A DNA stretch of 64,000 bases from Bacillus massilinigeriensis (GTDB lineage: Bacteria > Bacillota > Bacilli > Bacillales > Cytobacillaceae): the NCBI RefSeq assembly GCF_900111815.1, contig NZ_LT630004.1, positions 967,671 through 1,031,670 on the forward strand. Reading direction: 5' to 3'. Numbering within the stretch: the stretch's first letter is position 1; every line of letters starts with the position of its first letter. Position numbers and translations under genes: made by a program. The notes below the pieces were generated by a model. The model was given only the letters and a program-made list of their open reading frames with translations. It made no database searches and was not told the origin of the DNA. Shown piece after piece: positions 17,661 to 26,404 of this stretch.

Positions 17661-18878
17661 TTGATAGATGCGTTGGATGTTATGGCAGCCCTTGATCAAG
17701 TTTATCCTGTCTTCCAACCAATTTTCAGCGCGGATGAACACCGTGTAATCGGTTATGAAATATTTGGAAGGTTCCGTCACGATGGGGAATCGCTAAGTTT
17801 GGGACCATTTTTTCTCGATGACCAGGTTCCCGCAGATTTTCGCCTGGAAGCTGATTTACTCATATTAGAAAAAGCTTTCGAGAAAGCTTTGGAACTCGAT
17901 GGGGATATACTCCTATTCATCAATCGGGACGCTGAACTCCTTATAGAGGATAAGGAGGAGAAGCTGCTTACCCTTATACTTTCCCATAAAGAAAAAGGAT
18001 TAGATCCTTCACGGCTTGTTCTTGAGATATCAGAGCGCAAGTCCATGCCGGATACAGCAAATATTGAACACATCCTCCATTATTATCGAACATATGGTAT
18101 AAAAATTGCGATTGATAAGCTTGGAGCTGATAGCAGCAAGCTCGATCAGATTAATCTTTTGCAGCCAGATATCCTAAAGGTAGATCTTGGCACATTAAGG
18201 GGTGCAGCAATCGGACCATCCTATCAGGATATATTGCATTCCCTTTCTTTGTTGGCAAGAAAGATAGGTGCAAGTTTACTGTTTGAAAGTATTGAAACTG
18301 TATTTCAGCTTCAGTTTGCCTGGAAACACGGTGGAAGATACTACCAAGGATTTTATTTAATGAATCCCTCTCCTTCGTTCGTGAAAGAGGAAGTATTAAA
18401 CGAAAAGCTAAGGACAGAATGCCATGCATTCATACTGACGGAACAGAAAAAAATCGAGCGCTTATTCAGTCTTCGTTCTGAATTGAACCAAAGATTACAG
18501 GAGCTAAACGGGAAATTGCGTAAGAAGCTGGATGATTACGAACTGTTAATGGCGATTGGAAATGAGCTTGATGAGATAGCTTTTCGAATGTATATATGTG
18601 ATAGTGATGGATTCCAGGATATTCCGAACCTTGTTTCAAAAAAAGGATCATGGCAATTCGAAGAAGGGCACAGGCGAAAAAACTGGAGCTGGAGGCCATA
18701 TTTTCTGGAGAATATTTCGAATATGCGCAGTGAGAGGAAAGGATTTTTGTCTGATCGCTATAATGATATCCAGTCTGGAGAAACGATAAGAACGTTCTCT
18801 TTTCCAATAGGGGAAGAACGATATCTGTTTGTTGATTTACATCCGAAATTTCTTAACAAAAGGGAAGAACTTTATTAA
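17661..18878 (+). CDS. ykuI: YkuI, degenerate EAL-domain c-di-GMP-binding protein
   Basis: A 405-residue cytoplasmic protein with an EAL domain (residues 10-255), a helical linker, and the YkuI C-terminal PAS-like domain containing RRKNWSWRPYFLENI and IRTFSFPIGEERYLFVD. E33 of the EAL motif (YEIFGRF), the asparagine in LFINRDA, and LEISE are kept. The key DDFG motif is AIDKLG here, losing the second aspartate, and the GT loop is absent. The B. subtilis protein binds c-di-GMP, and hydrolysis is doubtful there too (VDNIG). It is probably a receptor, not a phosphodiesterase. TTG start with AAAGGGGG eight bases upstream. Confidence 0.92.
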   Translation: MIDALDVMAALDQVYPVFQPIFSADEHRVIGYEIFGRFRHDGESLSLGPFFLDDQVPADFRLEADLLILEKAFEKALELDGDILLFINRDAELLIEDKEEKLLTLILSHKEKGLDPSRLVLEISERKSMPDTANIEHILHYYRTYGIKIAIDKLGADSSKLDQINLLQPDILKVDLGTLRGAAIGPSYQDILHSLSLLARKIGASLLFESIETVFQLQFAWKHGGRYYQGFYLMNPSPSFVKEEVLNEKLRTECHAFILTEQKKIERLFSLRSELNQRLQELNGKLRKKLDDYELLMAIGNELDEIAFRMYICDSDGFQDIPNLVSKKGSWQFEEGHRRKNWSWRPYFLENISNMRSERKGFLSDRYNDIQSGETIRTFSFPIGEERYLFVDLHPKFLNKREELY

Positions 18879-18959
18879 CCTGAAGCATTGCATAGAAAAG
18901 GAACAACCGGTGGAAATTAAAGATAGCAATTGAAAAAACAGATAGATGGAGGGAAAGCA

Positions 18960-19196
18960 ATGGCACCATATATGTCCATCCTAACACTCATATCCATCGG
19001 GTTGCTTCTTGGCGGAGTATTTTATACAACGAAGGTTGTTGCAATACAGAGAAAAGCAAAAAGAAACCTGGATGATAGCATCCCTGAAAAAGTGCAGGAA
19101 AAGCCATACATGAGAAACCCAATTTTTTTAGCTTTTTTCCTTTTTTTCTTCCTTGCAGTTTTGTTTATTATGTACAGCCAGGTCATTTACCGTTAG
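18960..19196 (+). CDS. Small two-helix membrane protein
   Basis: A 78-residue protein starting MAPYMSILTLISIGLLLGG, where the first membrane helix begins, followed by a charged middle (QRKAKRNLDDSIPEKVQEK) and a second helix rich in Phe (FLAFFLFFFLAVLFIMYS). The ATG at 18960 has GGAGGG seven bases upstream. The positive charges suggest that the middle loop is cytoplasmic. No family recognised. It follows ykuI by about 80 bases and may share its transcript, ending in the terminator at 19189. Confidence 0.65.
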   Translation: MAPYMSILTLISIGLLLGGVFYTTKVVAIQRKAKRNLDDSIPEKVQEKPYMRNPIFLAFFLFFFLAVLFIMYSQVIYR

Positions 19197-19221
19197 TGCA
19201 ATAGCGCTGGCGGTTTTTTTT
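19189..19221 (+). terminator. Terminator overlapping the end of the two-helix gene
   Basis: Stem ACCGTTAGTGC / GCGCTGGCGGT with G-U pairs, followed by eight T residues. Confidence 0.65.
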
Positions 19222-19232
19222 GATGCTGCAAC

Positions 19233-19472
19233 TCATTCATGGCTATCGATGACTTCCTTTAGCCTCGCGAGATTAAAACCGACAATCCTCTCTTTTCCAG
19301 CAATAATCGTTGGTGTTGACATGATGCCATACTTTTCTGTGAGCTCATCCTTGAACGCATGATTAGAAGAAATATTTTTCTCTACATATTTTACGCCTTG
19401 GTCGTTTAAAAATAATTTAACAATCGTACATGGTGGGCATTCATCCTGTGTATATACAATAAAAGGTTTCAA
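19233..19472 (-). CDS. Glutaredoxin-like thiol protein
   Basis: A 79-residue thioredoxin-fold protein. The active site CPPC lies at residues 13-16 in YTQDECPPCTIVKLFL, the cis-proline loop is STPTII, and the C-terminal segment GFNLARLKEVI closes the fold, all as in the NrdH/glutaredoxin group. Bacilli lack glutathione, so it may act on proteins or with bacillithiol. It is convergent with the two-helix membrane gene and has its own leader with GAGGGGG. Confidence 0.85.
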   Translation of the reverse strand: MKPFIVYTQDECPPCTIVKLFLNDQGVKYVEKNISSNHAFKDELTEKYGIMSTPTIIAGKERIVGFNLARLKEVIDSHE

Positions 19473-19703
19473 AAATATCCCCCTCTAGGCAAAGTTTCAT
19501 GGAAATTTTCACTTTTTCTTAAAAAAGTTCCTGCTTTGGGCAGCTTTTACTTGTACATGGCATGTCATTATTTTATTCTGTTTATATTGGCATGTAAAGA
19601 AAACAAGCAAGAATATTCAGTTTGCAATTACTGCGGATAAAATCATGTCAACGGAGAAGTCTAACAGATAACTTGATTGTTTTTGCTTGAAAGGAGAGAA
19701 ATT

Positions 19704-19940
19704 ATGTCACAGCTTCAAGGTATTATAACAAGGCTTAAGAGTCTTCAAGAACAGGCCGCAAGCGGAGAACCGGCACAGCGTTTTTTCGAAGTGAATGGTG
19801 AAAGAAAATGTCAGGTCACTTTCCATCCTAAAACGGAGACATTTGAACTTGAAGTATACAATGAAAAAGAAAAGCCGAAGAAATATCAGTTCGACAATAT
19901 CGATATGATTACAATCGAAATATTTGATCTTATTCAGTAA
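19704..19940 (+). CDS. ykuJ: YkuJ family protein
   Basis: A 78-residue acidic protein, MSQLQGIITRLKSLQEQAAS onward, recognised as YkuJ by the segments RFFEVNGERKCQV and FDNIDMITIEIFDLIQ. A structure exists for the B. subtilis family member, but no function is known. The ATG has AAAGGAGAG seven bases upstream; the in-frame TTG upstream is ignored. ykuK and abbA, which follow in B. subtilis, are absent here. Confidence 0.85.
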   Translation: MSQLQGIITRLKSLQEQAASGEPAQRFFEVNGERKCQVTFHPKTETFELEVYNEKEKPKKYQFDNIDMITIEIFDLIQ

Positions 19941-19946
19941 TAAGAT

Positions 19947-19975
19947 AAAGGAGCCGCTATGGCTCCTTTGTTTAT
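19947..19975 (+). terminator. ykuJ terminator
   Basis: Stem AAAGGAGCC / GGCTCCTTT with a GCTAT loop and T-rich tail. Confidence 0.75.
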
Positions 19976-20071
19976 TTTCCAATTCCAAACGAGGCTTGCT
20001 TTTAAGACATTTTAGTTAAAACTATGTTAAAATAAGGTGGATTGAAATTCACTTTAGGGAGTTTTCAAAAG

Positions 20072-20509
20072 ATGTTTAGCCTATATAGCGGAGAATTTAT
20101 GAAATTAAGCATACAGGAATATATGATTCCTTCCGAACGTGTTGCCCATGTACAAATTGGAAACAGCCTTGAACACGCCCTTCTTGTCCTGACCAAAAGC
20201 GGTTATACGGCGGTGCCTGTGCTGGATCCTCACTACCGTCTGCATGGACTTATTAGCACCCCCATCATAATGGACAGCATCTTGGGGCTTGAACGAATTG
20301 AATTTGAAATGTTGGAAAAGAAACGTGTAGAAGAAGCAATGAACAGGAACATTCCTAGAATTAAGAGTGATTCATCGATGCAGACGGCCATCAGCCTGCT
20401 AGTTGATCATCCTTTTCTATGTGTAGAAGACAGCAACGGCTATTTTGATGGTATTTTGACAAGAAGATCGCTCTTGCAGGAACTGGAAAATGCAGTTCGA
20501 CAATCTTAG
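20072..20509 (+). CDS. darB: DarB (YkuL), c-di-AMP-binding CBS-domain protein
   Basis: A 145-residue protein made of two CBS motifs (about residues 15-75 and 85-140). Highly conserved segments are ERVAHVQIGNSLEHALLVLT, SGYTAVPVLDPHYRLHGLI and GLERIEFE. In B. subtilis DarB binds c-di-AMP and in its free form contacts the Rel stringent-response enzyme and pyruvate carboxylase. The ATG at 20072 places 17 residues before the MIPSERVAHV core, the same as the B. subtilis protein; GGGAG lies ten bases upstream. Its pycA partner is not at the usual place in this window. Confidence 0.9.
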   Translation: MFSLYSGEFMKLSIQEYMIPSERVAHVQIGNSLEHALLVLTKSGYTAVPVLDPHYRLHGLISTPIIMDSILGLERIEFEMLEKKRVEEAMNRNIPRIKSDSSMQTAISLLVDHPFLCVEDSNGYFDGILTRRSLLQELENAVRQS

Positions 20510-20519
20510 GTAACAAAGG

Positions 20520-20550
20520 TCAGCCCCCTTATTTGGGGGCTGAATTTTTT
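20520..20550 (+). terminator. darB terminator
   Basis: Stem TCAGCCCCC / GGGGGCTGA with a short T-rich loop and TTTTTT tail. Confidence 0.9.
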
Positions 20551-20564
20551 AACGGAGGTGAATT

Positions 20565-22076
20565 ATGAAGGACAACAAGAAAAGGGAAACGGTAAAGCCG
20601 TTCGTATTGGCATCAGTTATGCTTGCGATGTTTATGGGAGCGGTCGAGGCAACAATCGTTTCTACAGCAATGCCAGCCATTGTTGGAGACCTTGGGGGTT
20701 TCGTTCATTATAGTTGGGTATTTTCTGCTTACTTGTTGATGAACTCCGTCACGGTTCTTATATACGGGAAGCTATCTGATTTATTTGGGAGGAAACCTAT
20801 CCTTACCTTTGGAATTATTGTATTTTTGATCGGTTCTATCCTATGCGGGCTCGCCGAATCGATGAGAATGTTAATTATCTTTAGATTAATTCAAGGAGTT
20901 GGCGCTGGTGCAGTAATGCCGTTGGCGACCACGATTATTGGAGATATTTATAGCAGGGAAGAGAGGGCAAAAATACAAGGCTATTTATCTAGTGTATGGG
21001 GCATTTCTGCCATCATGGGACCAGCCATTGGCGGTTTACTCGTGGAATTTGTCAGTTGGCGGTTTGTTTTTTGGGTGAATATCCCGCTTGGGATTCTTGC
21101 AATTGCAGGTCTGTGGCTTTATCTTCATGAAAATGTGGAAAAGAGACGGCATAACATCGATTACGGAGGAGCGGTATTGCTGACGATCTCGATCAGTACA
21201 TTCATGTTTTTACTGGTGGAGGGAGGAGCACAGTTTTCATGGCTTTCTAGCACGGCGGGAATATTAATATCCGTCAGCCTTCTAGCGTTTTTGCTATTCG
21301 TTTTACAAGAGAAAAATGCTAATGAGCCAATAATGCCTTTTAATATATGGCGCGAACGATCTATCTTTGTTGCGAATATGACTTCATTGGCGACTGGTAT
21401 GATGTTGATTGGGATATCCAGTTTCCTTCCGGCTTTTGTGCAGGGAGTAATGGAGCGTTCTCCTATTGTAGCAGGATTTACGCTTACTGCCATGTCAATC
21501 GGGTGGCCAATTGCGTCAATGATTTCAGGAAGAATGCTTCTTACAGTCGGTTACAGAAGGACAAGCATTGCAGGCGGCTTAGTTTTAATTGCAGGAAGTA
21601 TTTTGTTTGCTACGCTAACACCTTCTGCAGGACCTTTATGGGCCGCATTAGGATCATTTTTTGTTGGAGTTGGAATGGGGCTGACAAGTACTGCTTTTAT
21701 TGTTTCCATTCAGAGTACTGTATCATGGGAACAGAGAGGTATTGCTACCGCTGCAAATATGTTTATGAGAAATCTAGGAAATACTATTGGTGCTGCCTTG
21801 CTCGGAGGGATCCTAAACAGCAGACTAAAGGCTCATTTTGAAGAAAATGCTGCTGGAAAAGGTGAAAATCTTTCGGTTGACTCTGTTAACCTTCTTCTTA
21901 ATGAACATAAACGTCAAGGAATGGAGACAGGCGTTAAATCACTGCTTCAAGAAGGACTTACAAGTGGTTTGCAATCAGTATATCTCGTTGTCCTTATCTT
22001 CTCCCTCGCTAGTTTTGTCTTGATCCTAGCGCTTCCCAAGCGGGAACAGAAAACGATAAATGGGGGGGGAATGTAA
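20565..22076 (+). CDS. DHA2-family (14-helix) MFS drug exporter
   Basis: A 503-residue proton-driven exporter with about 14 membrane helices, the EmrB/QacA/DHA2 layout. Motif A reads GKLSDLFGRKPIL, motif B is around LIIFRLIQGVGAGAVMP, and motif C is in GISAIMGPAIGGLLVEFVSW. A helix-one MGAVEATIVSTAMPAIVGDL stretch is typical of the group. The last base of its stop codon is the first base of the ccpC start (TAATG), so the two are translated as a unit. In B. subtilis ccpC has no such partner. The substrate is unknown. GGAGGTG precedes the ATG. Confidence 0.9.
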   Translation: MKDNKKRETVKPFVLASVMLAMFMGAVEATIVSTAMPAIVGDLGGFVHYSWVFSAYLLMNSVTVLIYGKLSDLFGRKPILTFGIIVFLIGSILCGLAESMRMLIIFRLIQGVGAGAVMPLATTIIGDIYSREERAKIQGYLSSVWGISAIMGPAIGGLLVEFVSWRFVFWVNIPLGILAIAGLWLYLHENVEKRRHNIDYGGAVLLTISISTFMFLLVEGGAQFSWLSSTAGILISVSLLAFLLFVLQEKNANEPIMPFNIWRERSIFVANMTSLATGMMLIGISSFLPAFVQGVMERSPIVAGFTLTAMSIGWPIASMISGRMLLTVGYRRTSIAGGLVLIAGSILFATLTPSAGPLWAALGSFFVGVGMGLTSTAFIVSIQSTVSWEQRGIATAANMFMRNLGNTIGAALLGGILNSRLKAHFEENAAGKGENLSVDSVNLLLNEHKRQGMETGVKSLLQEGLTSGLQSVYLVVLIFSLASFVLILALPKREQKTINGGGM

Positions 22077-22963
22077 TGTCTTCCCTTTCAGAACTTCACC
22101 TACTGTCTGTGCTTGGTCAGGAAATGAATATGAGAAAAGCTGCTGAAAGATTGTTCGTTTCACAGCCCGCTCTTTCCCAAAGGCTTCAGACCATTGAAAA
22201 GTCATGGGGGGAAAAGCTGTTTATTCGATCTCAAAAGGGATTATCCATGACTCCTGCAGGAGAGCTTGTTATTAGGTTTGCAAACGAAATGATTGCAAAG
22301 GAAGAAAAAGTGAAGGAATCAATTTCTGCTTTAAACAATGAAGTCCACGGCACATTAAAAATTGCTGTTGCATCCATTGTAGGTCAAAACTGGTTGCCTC
22401 AAGTTTTGAAAAAATATGTTGGCAAGTATCCCAATGCTAAAATTTCGCTTATTACAGGGTGGAGCAGCGAGATTGCCAGAGCGTTGTATGATGATGAAGT
22501 CCATGTTGGAATCATTAGAGGGACGCCTGATTGGAAGGGAGTCAAACTTCACTTATTCAAGGATAGACTGTTTCTTGTTGATACGGAAATCACCCATCCA
22601 GAGCAAATGCTAGAAACAGATCGGCCATTCATTCAATTTAAAAGTGACTCCAATTATTATCAGGAGATTCAGGAATGGTGGCTAAGAACCTTTCATGCAG
22701 CTCCAAAGCGGACAATTATAGTAGACCAAATAGAAACTTGCAAACAAATGACCTTCAATGGTATTGGGTACGCGATATTGCCTGAAATCACTCTGAATGG
22801 ACGGGAAGAAAATATTTTTAAAGTACCCTTGCTTGATGAACATAATGAACCGATTAAAAGGGATACATGGCTGCTAGGGTATGAGACTTCGTTTCAGCTT
22901 AAGCAAGTTCAGGCATTTATTGAAACAGTGAAGGAGCATCTTCTTGAAACAGGGAAAAATTGA
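22076..22963 (+). CDS. ccpC: CcpC, LysR-type regulator of TCA-cycle genes
   Basis: A 295-residue LysR-type transcription factor. The N-terminal winged helix shows MNMRKAAERLFVSQPALSQR, identical in style to B. subtilis CcpC, and the effector-binding domain has LITGWSSEIARALYDDEVHV, RPFIQFKSDS and VDQIETCKQM. CcpC represses citB and citZ and responds to citrate. The long identical-looking stretches make this specific assignment reliable. Here the gene is coupled by a TAATG overlap to an exporter gene, which is not its B. subtilis arrangement and may place ccpC under a second control. Confidence 0.9.
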   Translation: MSSLSELHLLSVLGQEMNMRKAAERLFVSQPALSQRLQTIEKSWGEKLFIRSQKGLSMTPAGELVIRFANEMIAKEEKVKESISALNNEVHGTLKIAVASIVGQNWLPQVLKKYVGKYPNAKISLITGWSSEIARALYDDEVHVGIIRGTPDWKGVKLHLFKDRLFLVDTEITHPEQMLETDRPFIQFKSDSNYYQEIQEWWLRTFHAAPKRTIIVDQIETCKQMTFNGIGYAILPEITLNGREENIFKVPLLDEHNEPIKRDTWLLGYETSFQLKQVQAFIETVKEHLLETGKN

Positions 22964-23037
22964 ATGGTATTCCTTGTTTTCAACGCTTCTGTCTGTTAAA
23001 GTATTTTTAGCAAAATACATAACTTGGAGGGAATGGC

Positions 23038-23748
23038 ATGAAAATGATGAATGCTAATGAAATTATTTCTTTTATCCAAAACAGTAAAAAATCTACACCT
23101 GTGAAAGTCTATGTAAAAGGAAATCTCGAGGGAATCGACTTTGGCTCAAACTCCAAGGCTTTCATTACAGGCAATAGCGGAGTAGTGTTCGGGGAATGGG
23201 AACAAATTAATGCCGTGCTTGAAGCAAACAAAGAAGCGGTGCTAGATTATGTAGTAGAAAACGACCGCAGAAACTCAGCCATCCCTCTTCTTGACATGAA
23301 AAATATTAAAGCCCGCATCGAACCGGGTGCACTTATTCGTGAACAAGTACAAATTGGCGACAATGCTGTCATTATGATGGGGGCTGTCATCAACATCGGG
23401 TCTGTTATTGGCGAAGGAACAATGATTGACATGAACGCAACTCTTGGCGGCAGGGCGACTGTGGGTAAGAACTGCCATGTCGGCGCAGGAGCTGTGCTAG
23501 CAGGCGTGATTGAACCGCCGTCCGCTAGGCCAGTTGTTGTAGAAGATGATGTTTTGATTGGTGCAAATGCTGTGATTCTCGAAGGAGTACAAGTCGGAAA
23601 AGGCGCTGTTGTGGCAGCTGGAGCCGTTGTGGTAGAAGATGTACCTCCCAATACGGTAGTAGCTGGCATTCCAGCAAGAGTTATTAAGGTAATCGATGAA
23701 AAAACTAAGTCTAAAATAGAAATCAAACAAGAATTGCGCCAACTGTAA
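23038..23748 (+). CDS. dapH: Tetrahydrodipicolinate N-acetyltransferase
   Basis: A 236-residue cytoplasmic enzyme that acetylates tetrahydrodipicolinate in the acetyl branch of lysine and diaminopimelate synthesis. The N-terminal alpha-beta domain (to residue 85) is followed by a left-handed beta helix of hexapeptide repeats, visible as [20 protein letters not shown] and later [20 protein letters not shown]. The substrate loop [20 protein letters not shown] is a DapH signature. It is the first gene of the dapHL pair. The ATG at 23038 follows GGAGGG. Confidence 0.95.
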   Translation: MKMMNANEIISFIQNSKKSTPVKVYVKGNLEGIDFGSNSKAFITGNSGVVFGEWEQINAVLEANKEAVLDYVVENDRRNSAIPLLDMKNIKARIEPGALIREQVQIGDNAVIMMGAVINIGSVIGEGTMIDMNATLGGRATVGKNCHVGAGAVLAGVIEPPSARPVVVEDDVLIGANAVILEGVQVGKGAVVAAGAVVVEDVPPNTVVAGIPARVIKVIDEKTKSKIEIKQELRQL

Positions 23749-23766
23749 TCGGACGCAAACTTATGG

Positions 23767-23795
23767 AGCGTGGATTGCGAAAATCCGCGCTTTCT
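23767..23795 (+). terminator. Hairpin between dapH and dapL
   Basis: Stem AGCGTGGATT / AATCCGCGCT (one G-U pair) around a five-base loop, followed by TTCTTTCT. It may reduce read-through into dapL; the tail is weak. Confidence 0.4.
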
Positions 23796-23822
23796 TTCTA
23801 TATACATTCAGGAGGATTAGAA

Positions 23823-24947
23823 ATGGAGATACAGCATCTCATTAAGGTTAGAAGAGAATTGCACCAAATACCCGAATTAGGGTTTCAAGAAATTAAAACG
23901 CAAAATTATCTTCTAACATTCTTAAAAGGCTTGAATCAGGAAAGACTGGAAATAAAGCTTTGGAAAACAGGTGTTTTTGTAAAGATTAATGGCTTGTCTC
24001 CATCAAAGACGATTGGCTATAGAGCCGATATGGATGGTTTGCCCATTGAAGAGGAGACAGGCCTCGTCTTCCGTTCTGTTCATGAAGGGAGGATGCATGC
24101 GTGCGGCCATGATTTTCATATGACTATCGCCCTCGGGTTGATTGAACATTTTATTCAAGAACCTGTGAATGATAATCTTCTATTTATTTTTCAGCCTGCT
24201 GAAGAAGGGCCTGGCGGGGCACTTCCCATGATGAATTCACAAATTATGAAGGAATGGAAACCAGACATGATAATGGCCCTTCATATTGCTCCGGAATATC
24301 CTGCGGGTACTGTTGCAACAAAGGAAGGGATGCTGTTTGCTAACACTTCTGAGCTCTTTATAAACTTGAAAGGCAAAGGAGGCCATGCAGCCCGTCCTCA
24401 TCAGGCGAATGATATGATTATCGCCGCTTGCATGCTAGTCACCCAACTCCAAACAATTATTTCGCGCAGTGTTGATCCGCTGGACAGTGCGGTCATTACG
24501 GTGGGGAAGCTTACAGCAGGCACTGTGCAGAACATCATTGCTGAATCATCAAGGATTGAAGGAACGATCAGGACATTTTCTGCTGATTCGATGGCGATGG
24601 TAAAAAAACGACTTGAGGCTATTGTTAAAGGTGTGGAAGCAGCATACGAATGCAAGGCTGAAATCGATTATGGAGCAATGTATCACCAGGTTTATAATGA
24701 CCATACATTAACAAGGGAATTTATAAACTTTGCCAAGTCGCTTCATAATATGAAGCTGATTGAGTGCAATGCGGCCATGACAGGAGAGGATTTTGGCTAT
24801 ATGTTAAAAGAGATTCCTGGTTTTATGCTTTGGCTTGGTGTGGGTTCGGAATACGGTCTGCACCATGCAAAGTTGAATCCTGATGAAAGTGCCATTGATA
24901 CAGGCGTCAGACTTCTAAAAGCATTTATCCGCCATAAAAGCTGCTAA
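23823..24947 (+). CDS. dapL: N-acetyldiaminopimelate deacetylase
   Basis: A 374-residue M20-type metalloamidase that removes acetate from N-acetyl-LL-diaminopimelate (B. subtilis YkuR). Metal ligands are in [10 protein letters not shown], the catalytic glutamate in QPAEEGPGG, and a further ligand in [21 protein letters not shown] is the C-terminal ligand region. The dimerisation domain has [10 protein letters not shown]. The ATG at 23823 has AGGAGG six bases upstream. It completes the acetyl pathway begun by dapH. The symbol dapL is also used for an unrelated aminotransferase in other species. Confidence 0.93.
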   Translation: MEIQHLIKVRRELHQIPELGFQEIKTQNYLLTFLKGLNQERLEIKLWKTGVFVKINGLSPSKTIGYRADMDGLPIEEETGLVFRSVHEGRMHACGHDFHMTIALGLIEHFIQEPVNDNLLFIFQPAEEGPGGALPMMNSQIMKEWKPDMIMALHIAPEYPAGTVATKEGMLFANTSELFINLKGKGGHAARPHQANDMIIAACMLVTQLQTIISRSVDPLDSAVITVGKLTAGTVQNIIAESSRIEGTIRTFSADSMAMVKKRLEAIVKGVEAAYECKAEIDYGAMYHQVYNDHTLTREFINFAKSLHNMKLIECNAAMTGEDFGYMLKEIPGFMLWLGVGSEYGLHHAKLNPDESAIDTGVRLLKAFIRHKSC

Positions 24948-25114
24948 ATACAGCAGGTTCATTTTGAATCAAACAACCCGGGGCAGCCTTTTTGCTTTGA
25001 AATCGGAGTAGAGCATGATAGACTCTAGATGAGAAATGGAAAATTTGCCAGCTGAGTAAAATAACCTGTTTATATTGGTCGTCTACAGGATAATATATAT
25101 ATGGCTTTATTTTT

Positions 25115-25129
25115 CTATAATAATAATTA
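25115..25129. promoter_or_regulatory. Possible PerR/Fur-type box before ykuU
   Basis: CTATAATAATAATTA matches the PerR consensus TTATAATNATTATAA at 11 of 14 defined positions. It lies 30 bases before the -35. The region is very AT-rich, so the match is weak evidence. The rest of 24948-25253 holds the promoter and a 5' leader hairpin (AAGGCA at 25206, TGCCTT at 25220). Confidence 0.3.
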
Positions 25130-25159
25130 TTTTTTATTTAAATTAATTATCATTTAATA

Positions 25160-25188
25160 TTGACTATATATAGTGACGGCGATATAAT
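25160..25188 (+). promoter_or_regulatory. Strong SigA promoter for ykuU
   Basis: TTGACT, a 17-base spacer, and TATAAT give an almost perfect vegetative promoter. Transcription would start near 25195, about 60 bases before the ykuU ATG. Confidence 0.8.
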
Positions 25189-25253
25189 ACAGAAGAGAGT
25201 TCGATAAGGCAGAATATTTTGCCTTACAATATAAGCAATGGAGGGATTTTCAC

Positions 25254-25796
25254 ATGCCAGAAAGAATGGTAGGAAAACAAGCACCGCGTTTTGCAATGGA
25301 CGCAGTAATGCCTAACAAGGAATTCGGAAAAGTTAGTCTTGAAGAAAACATGAAGAACGACAAATGGACAGTATTGTTCTTCTATCCAATGGACTTTACA
25401 TTCGTTTGTCCTACGGAAATTACAGCGATGTCTGACCGCTACGATGAGTTCCAAGACCTTGATGCTGAAGTAATCGGTGTTTCTACTGACACAATCCATA
25501 CACACCTAGCATGGATCAAAACAGATCGTAAGGAAAATGGCCTTGGCGATCTTAAATACCCACTTGCTGCTGACACTAACCATGTTGTATCACGTGAGTA
25601 CGGCGTGCTTATCGAAGAAGAAGGCATAGCACTTCGTGGTCTCTTCATCATCAACCCTGAAGGCGAAATGATGTATTCCGTTGTAAATCATAACAACATT
25701 GGCCGCGATGTTGACGAAACATTGCGTGTGCTTCAGGCGCTCCAAACAGGCGGACTTTGCCCTGCGAACTGGAAACCTGGACAAGCTACACTTTAA
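25254..25796 (+). CDS. ykuU: 2-Cys peroxiredoxin YkuU
   Basis: A 180-residue AhpC/Prx-type thiol peroxidase that reduces hydrogen peroxide and organic peroxides. The peroxidatic cysteine is Cys52 in DFTFVCPTEITA, the resolving cysteine is Cys169 in GGLCPANWKPG, and the conserved RGLFIIN segment holds the active-site arginine region. The ending matches typical 2-Cys enzymes that form rings of dimers. In B. subtilis ykuU lies beside ykuV, as here, and YkuV may recycle it. A strong promoter and possible PerR-type box precede it. Confidence 0.93.
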   Translation: MPERMVGKQAPRFAMDAVMPNKEFGKVSLEENMKNDKWTVLFFYPMDFTFVCPTEITAMSDRYDEFQDLDAEVIGVSTDTIHTHLAWIKTDRKENGLGDLKYPLAADTNHVVSREYGVLIEEEGIALRGLFIINPEGEMMYSVVNHNNIGRDVDETLRVLQALQTGGLCPANWKPGQATL

Positions 25797-25811
25797 GAAC
25801 AATTGTGCTAA

Positions 25812-25843
25812 TAAAGACCTAACCATCGTTAGGTCTTTATTTC
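25812..25843 (+). terminator. ykuU terminator
   Basis: Stem TAAAGACCTAAC / GTTAGGTCTTTA with a CATC loop and TTT tail. Confidence 0.85.
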
Positions 25844-25868
25844 TTAATAGATAAGGAGGTAAAATTTC

Positions 25869-26324
25869 ATGAAATTGCGTGAACAAATGCCGGAACTTAC
25901 CGGAGCAACAGAATGGCTCAATGGTGAAGTAAAAAGAGAAGATCTGATTGGTGAAAAGCCGACATTAATTCATTTTTGGTCTATTAGTTGCCACCTATGC
26001 AAGGAGGCAATGCCGCAGGTGAACGAATTCCGTGATAAGTATAATGGGAAACTGAACGTTATCGCAGTTCATATGCCAAGATCTGAAGACGATTTGAACA
26101 TGGAAGAAATTAAGAAAGTAGCGGAAGAACATGGCATAGAACAGCCGATTTTTGTTGACAACGAACATAAGCTGACGAATGCTTTTGAAAATCAATACGT
26201 GCCCGCTTATTATGTATTTGATAAGGAAGGCAAGCTGCGCCACTTCCAGGCTGGCGGCAGCGGGATGAAAATGCTTGAAAAGCGTGTAAATCGTGTGTTG
26301 GATGAATTGGAAAAGAGTGAATAG
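25869..26324 (+). CDS. ykuV: Thiol-disulfide oxidoreductase YkuV
   Basis: A 151-residue thioredoxin-fold protein of the AhpC/TSA-TlpA group. The active site is Cys41-His-Leu-Cys44 in FWSISCHLCKEAMPQ, and the cis-proline loop is YVPAYYVFD. No signal peptide is seen, so it works in the cytoplasm, as shown for the B. subtilis protein, which reduces disulfides. The C-terminal FQAGGSGMKMLEKRVNRVL is nearly unchanged from that protein. It has AAGGAGG before the ATG and probably receives read-through from ykuU past the terminator. Confidence 0.93.
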   Translation: MKLREQMPELTGATEWLNGEVKREDLIGEKPTLIHFWSISCHLCKEAMPQVNEFRDKYNGKLNVIAVHMPRSEDDLNMEEIKKVAEEHGIEQPIFVDNEHKLTNAFENQYVPAYYVFDKEGKLRHFQAGGSGMKMLEKRVNRVLDELEKSE

Positions 26325-26331
26325 AATCTTT

Positions 26332-26360
26332 AAAAAGCCGGCATAAATTGTCGGTTTTTT
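26332..26360 (+). terminator. ykuV terminator
   Basis: Stem AAAGCCGGCA / TGTCGGTTTT with a G-U pair, five-base loop and T run. Confidence 0.65.
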
Positions 26361-26404
26361 AGTTTGTATTAGTAAAGAAAAGGGTAAAAAATGCCGGCTG
26401 AGCC

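Noticed and set aside
21347-21841. 164-codon open frame inside the DHA2 exporter gene
   Set aside because: Shadow frame; the exporter motifs lie in the other frame and no ribosome site precedes this one.
23247-23807. 186-codon antisense frame over dapH
   Set aside because: Low-complexity Pro/Thr/Ala/Ser translation produced by the repetitive beta-helix codons of dapH.
24948-25110. Terminator of dapL
   Set aside because: AACCCGGGGCAGCCTTTTTG has only a short, poor stem.
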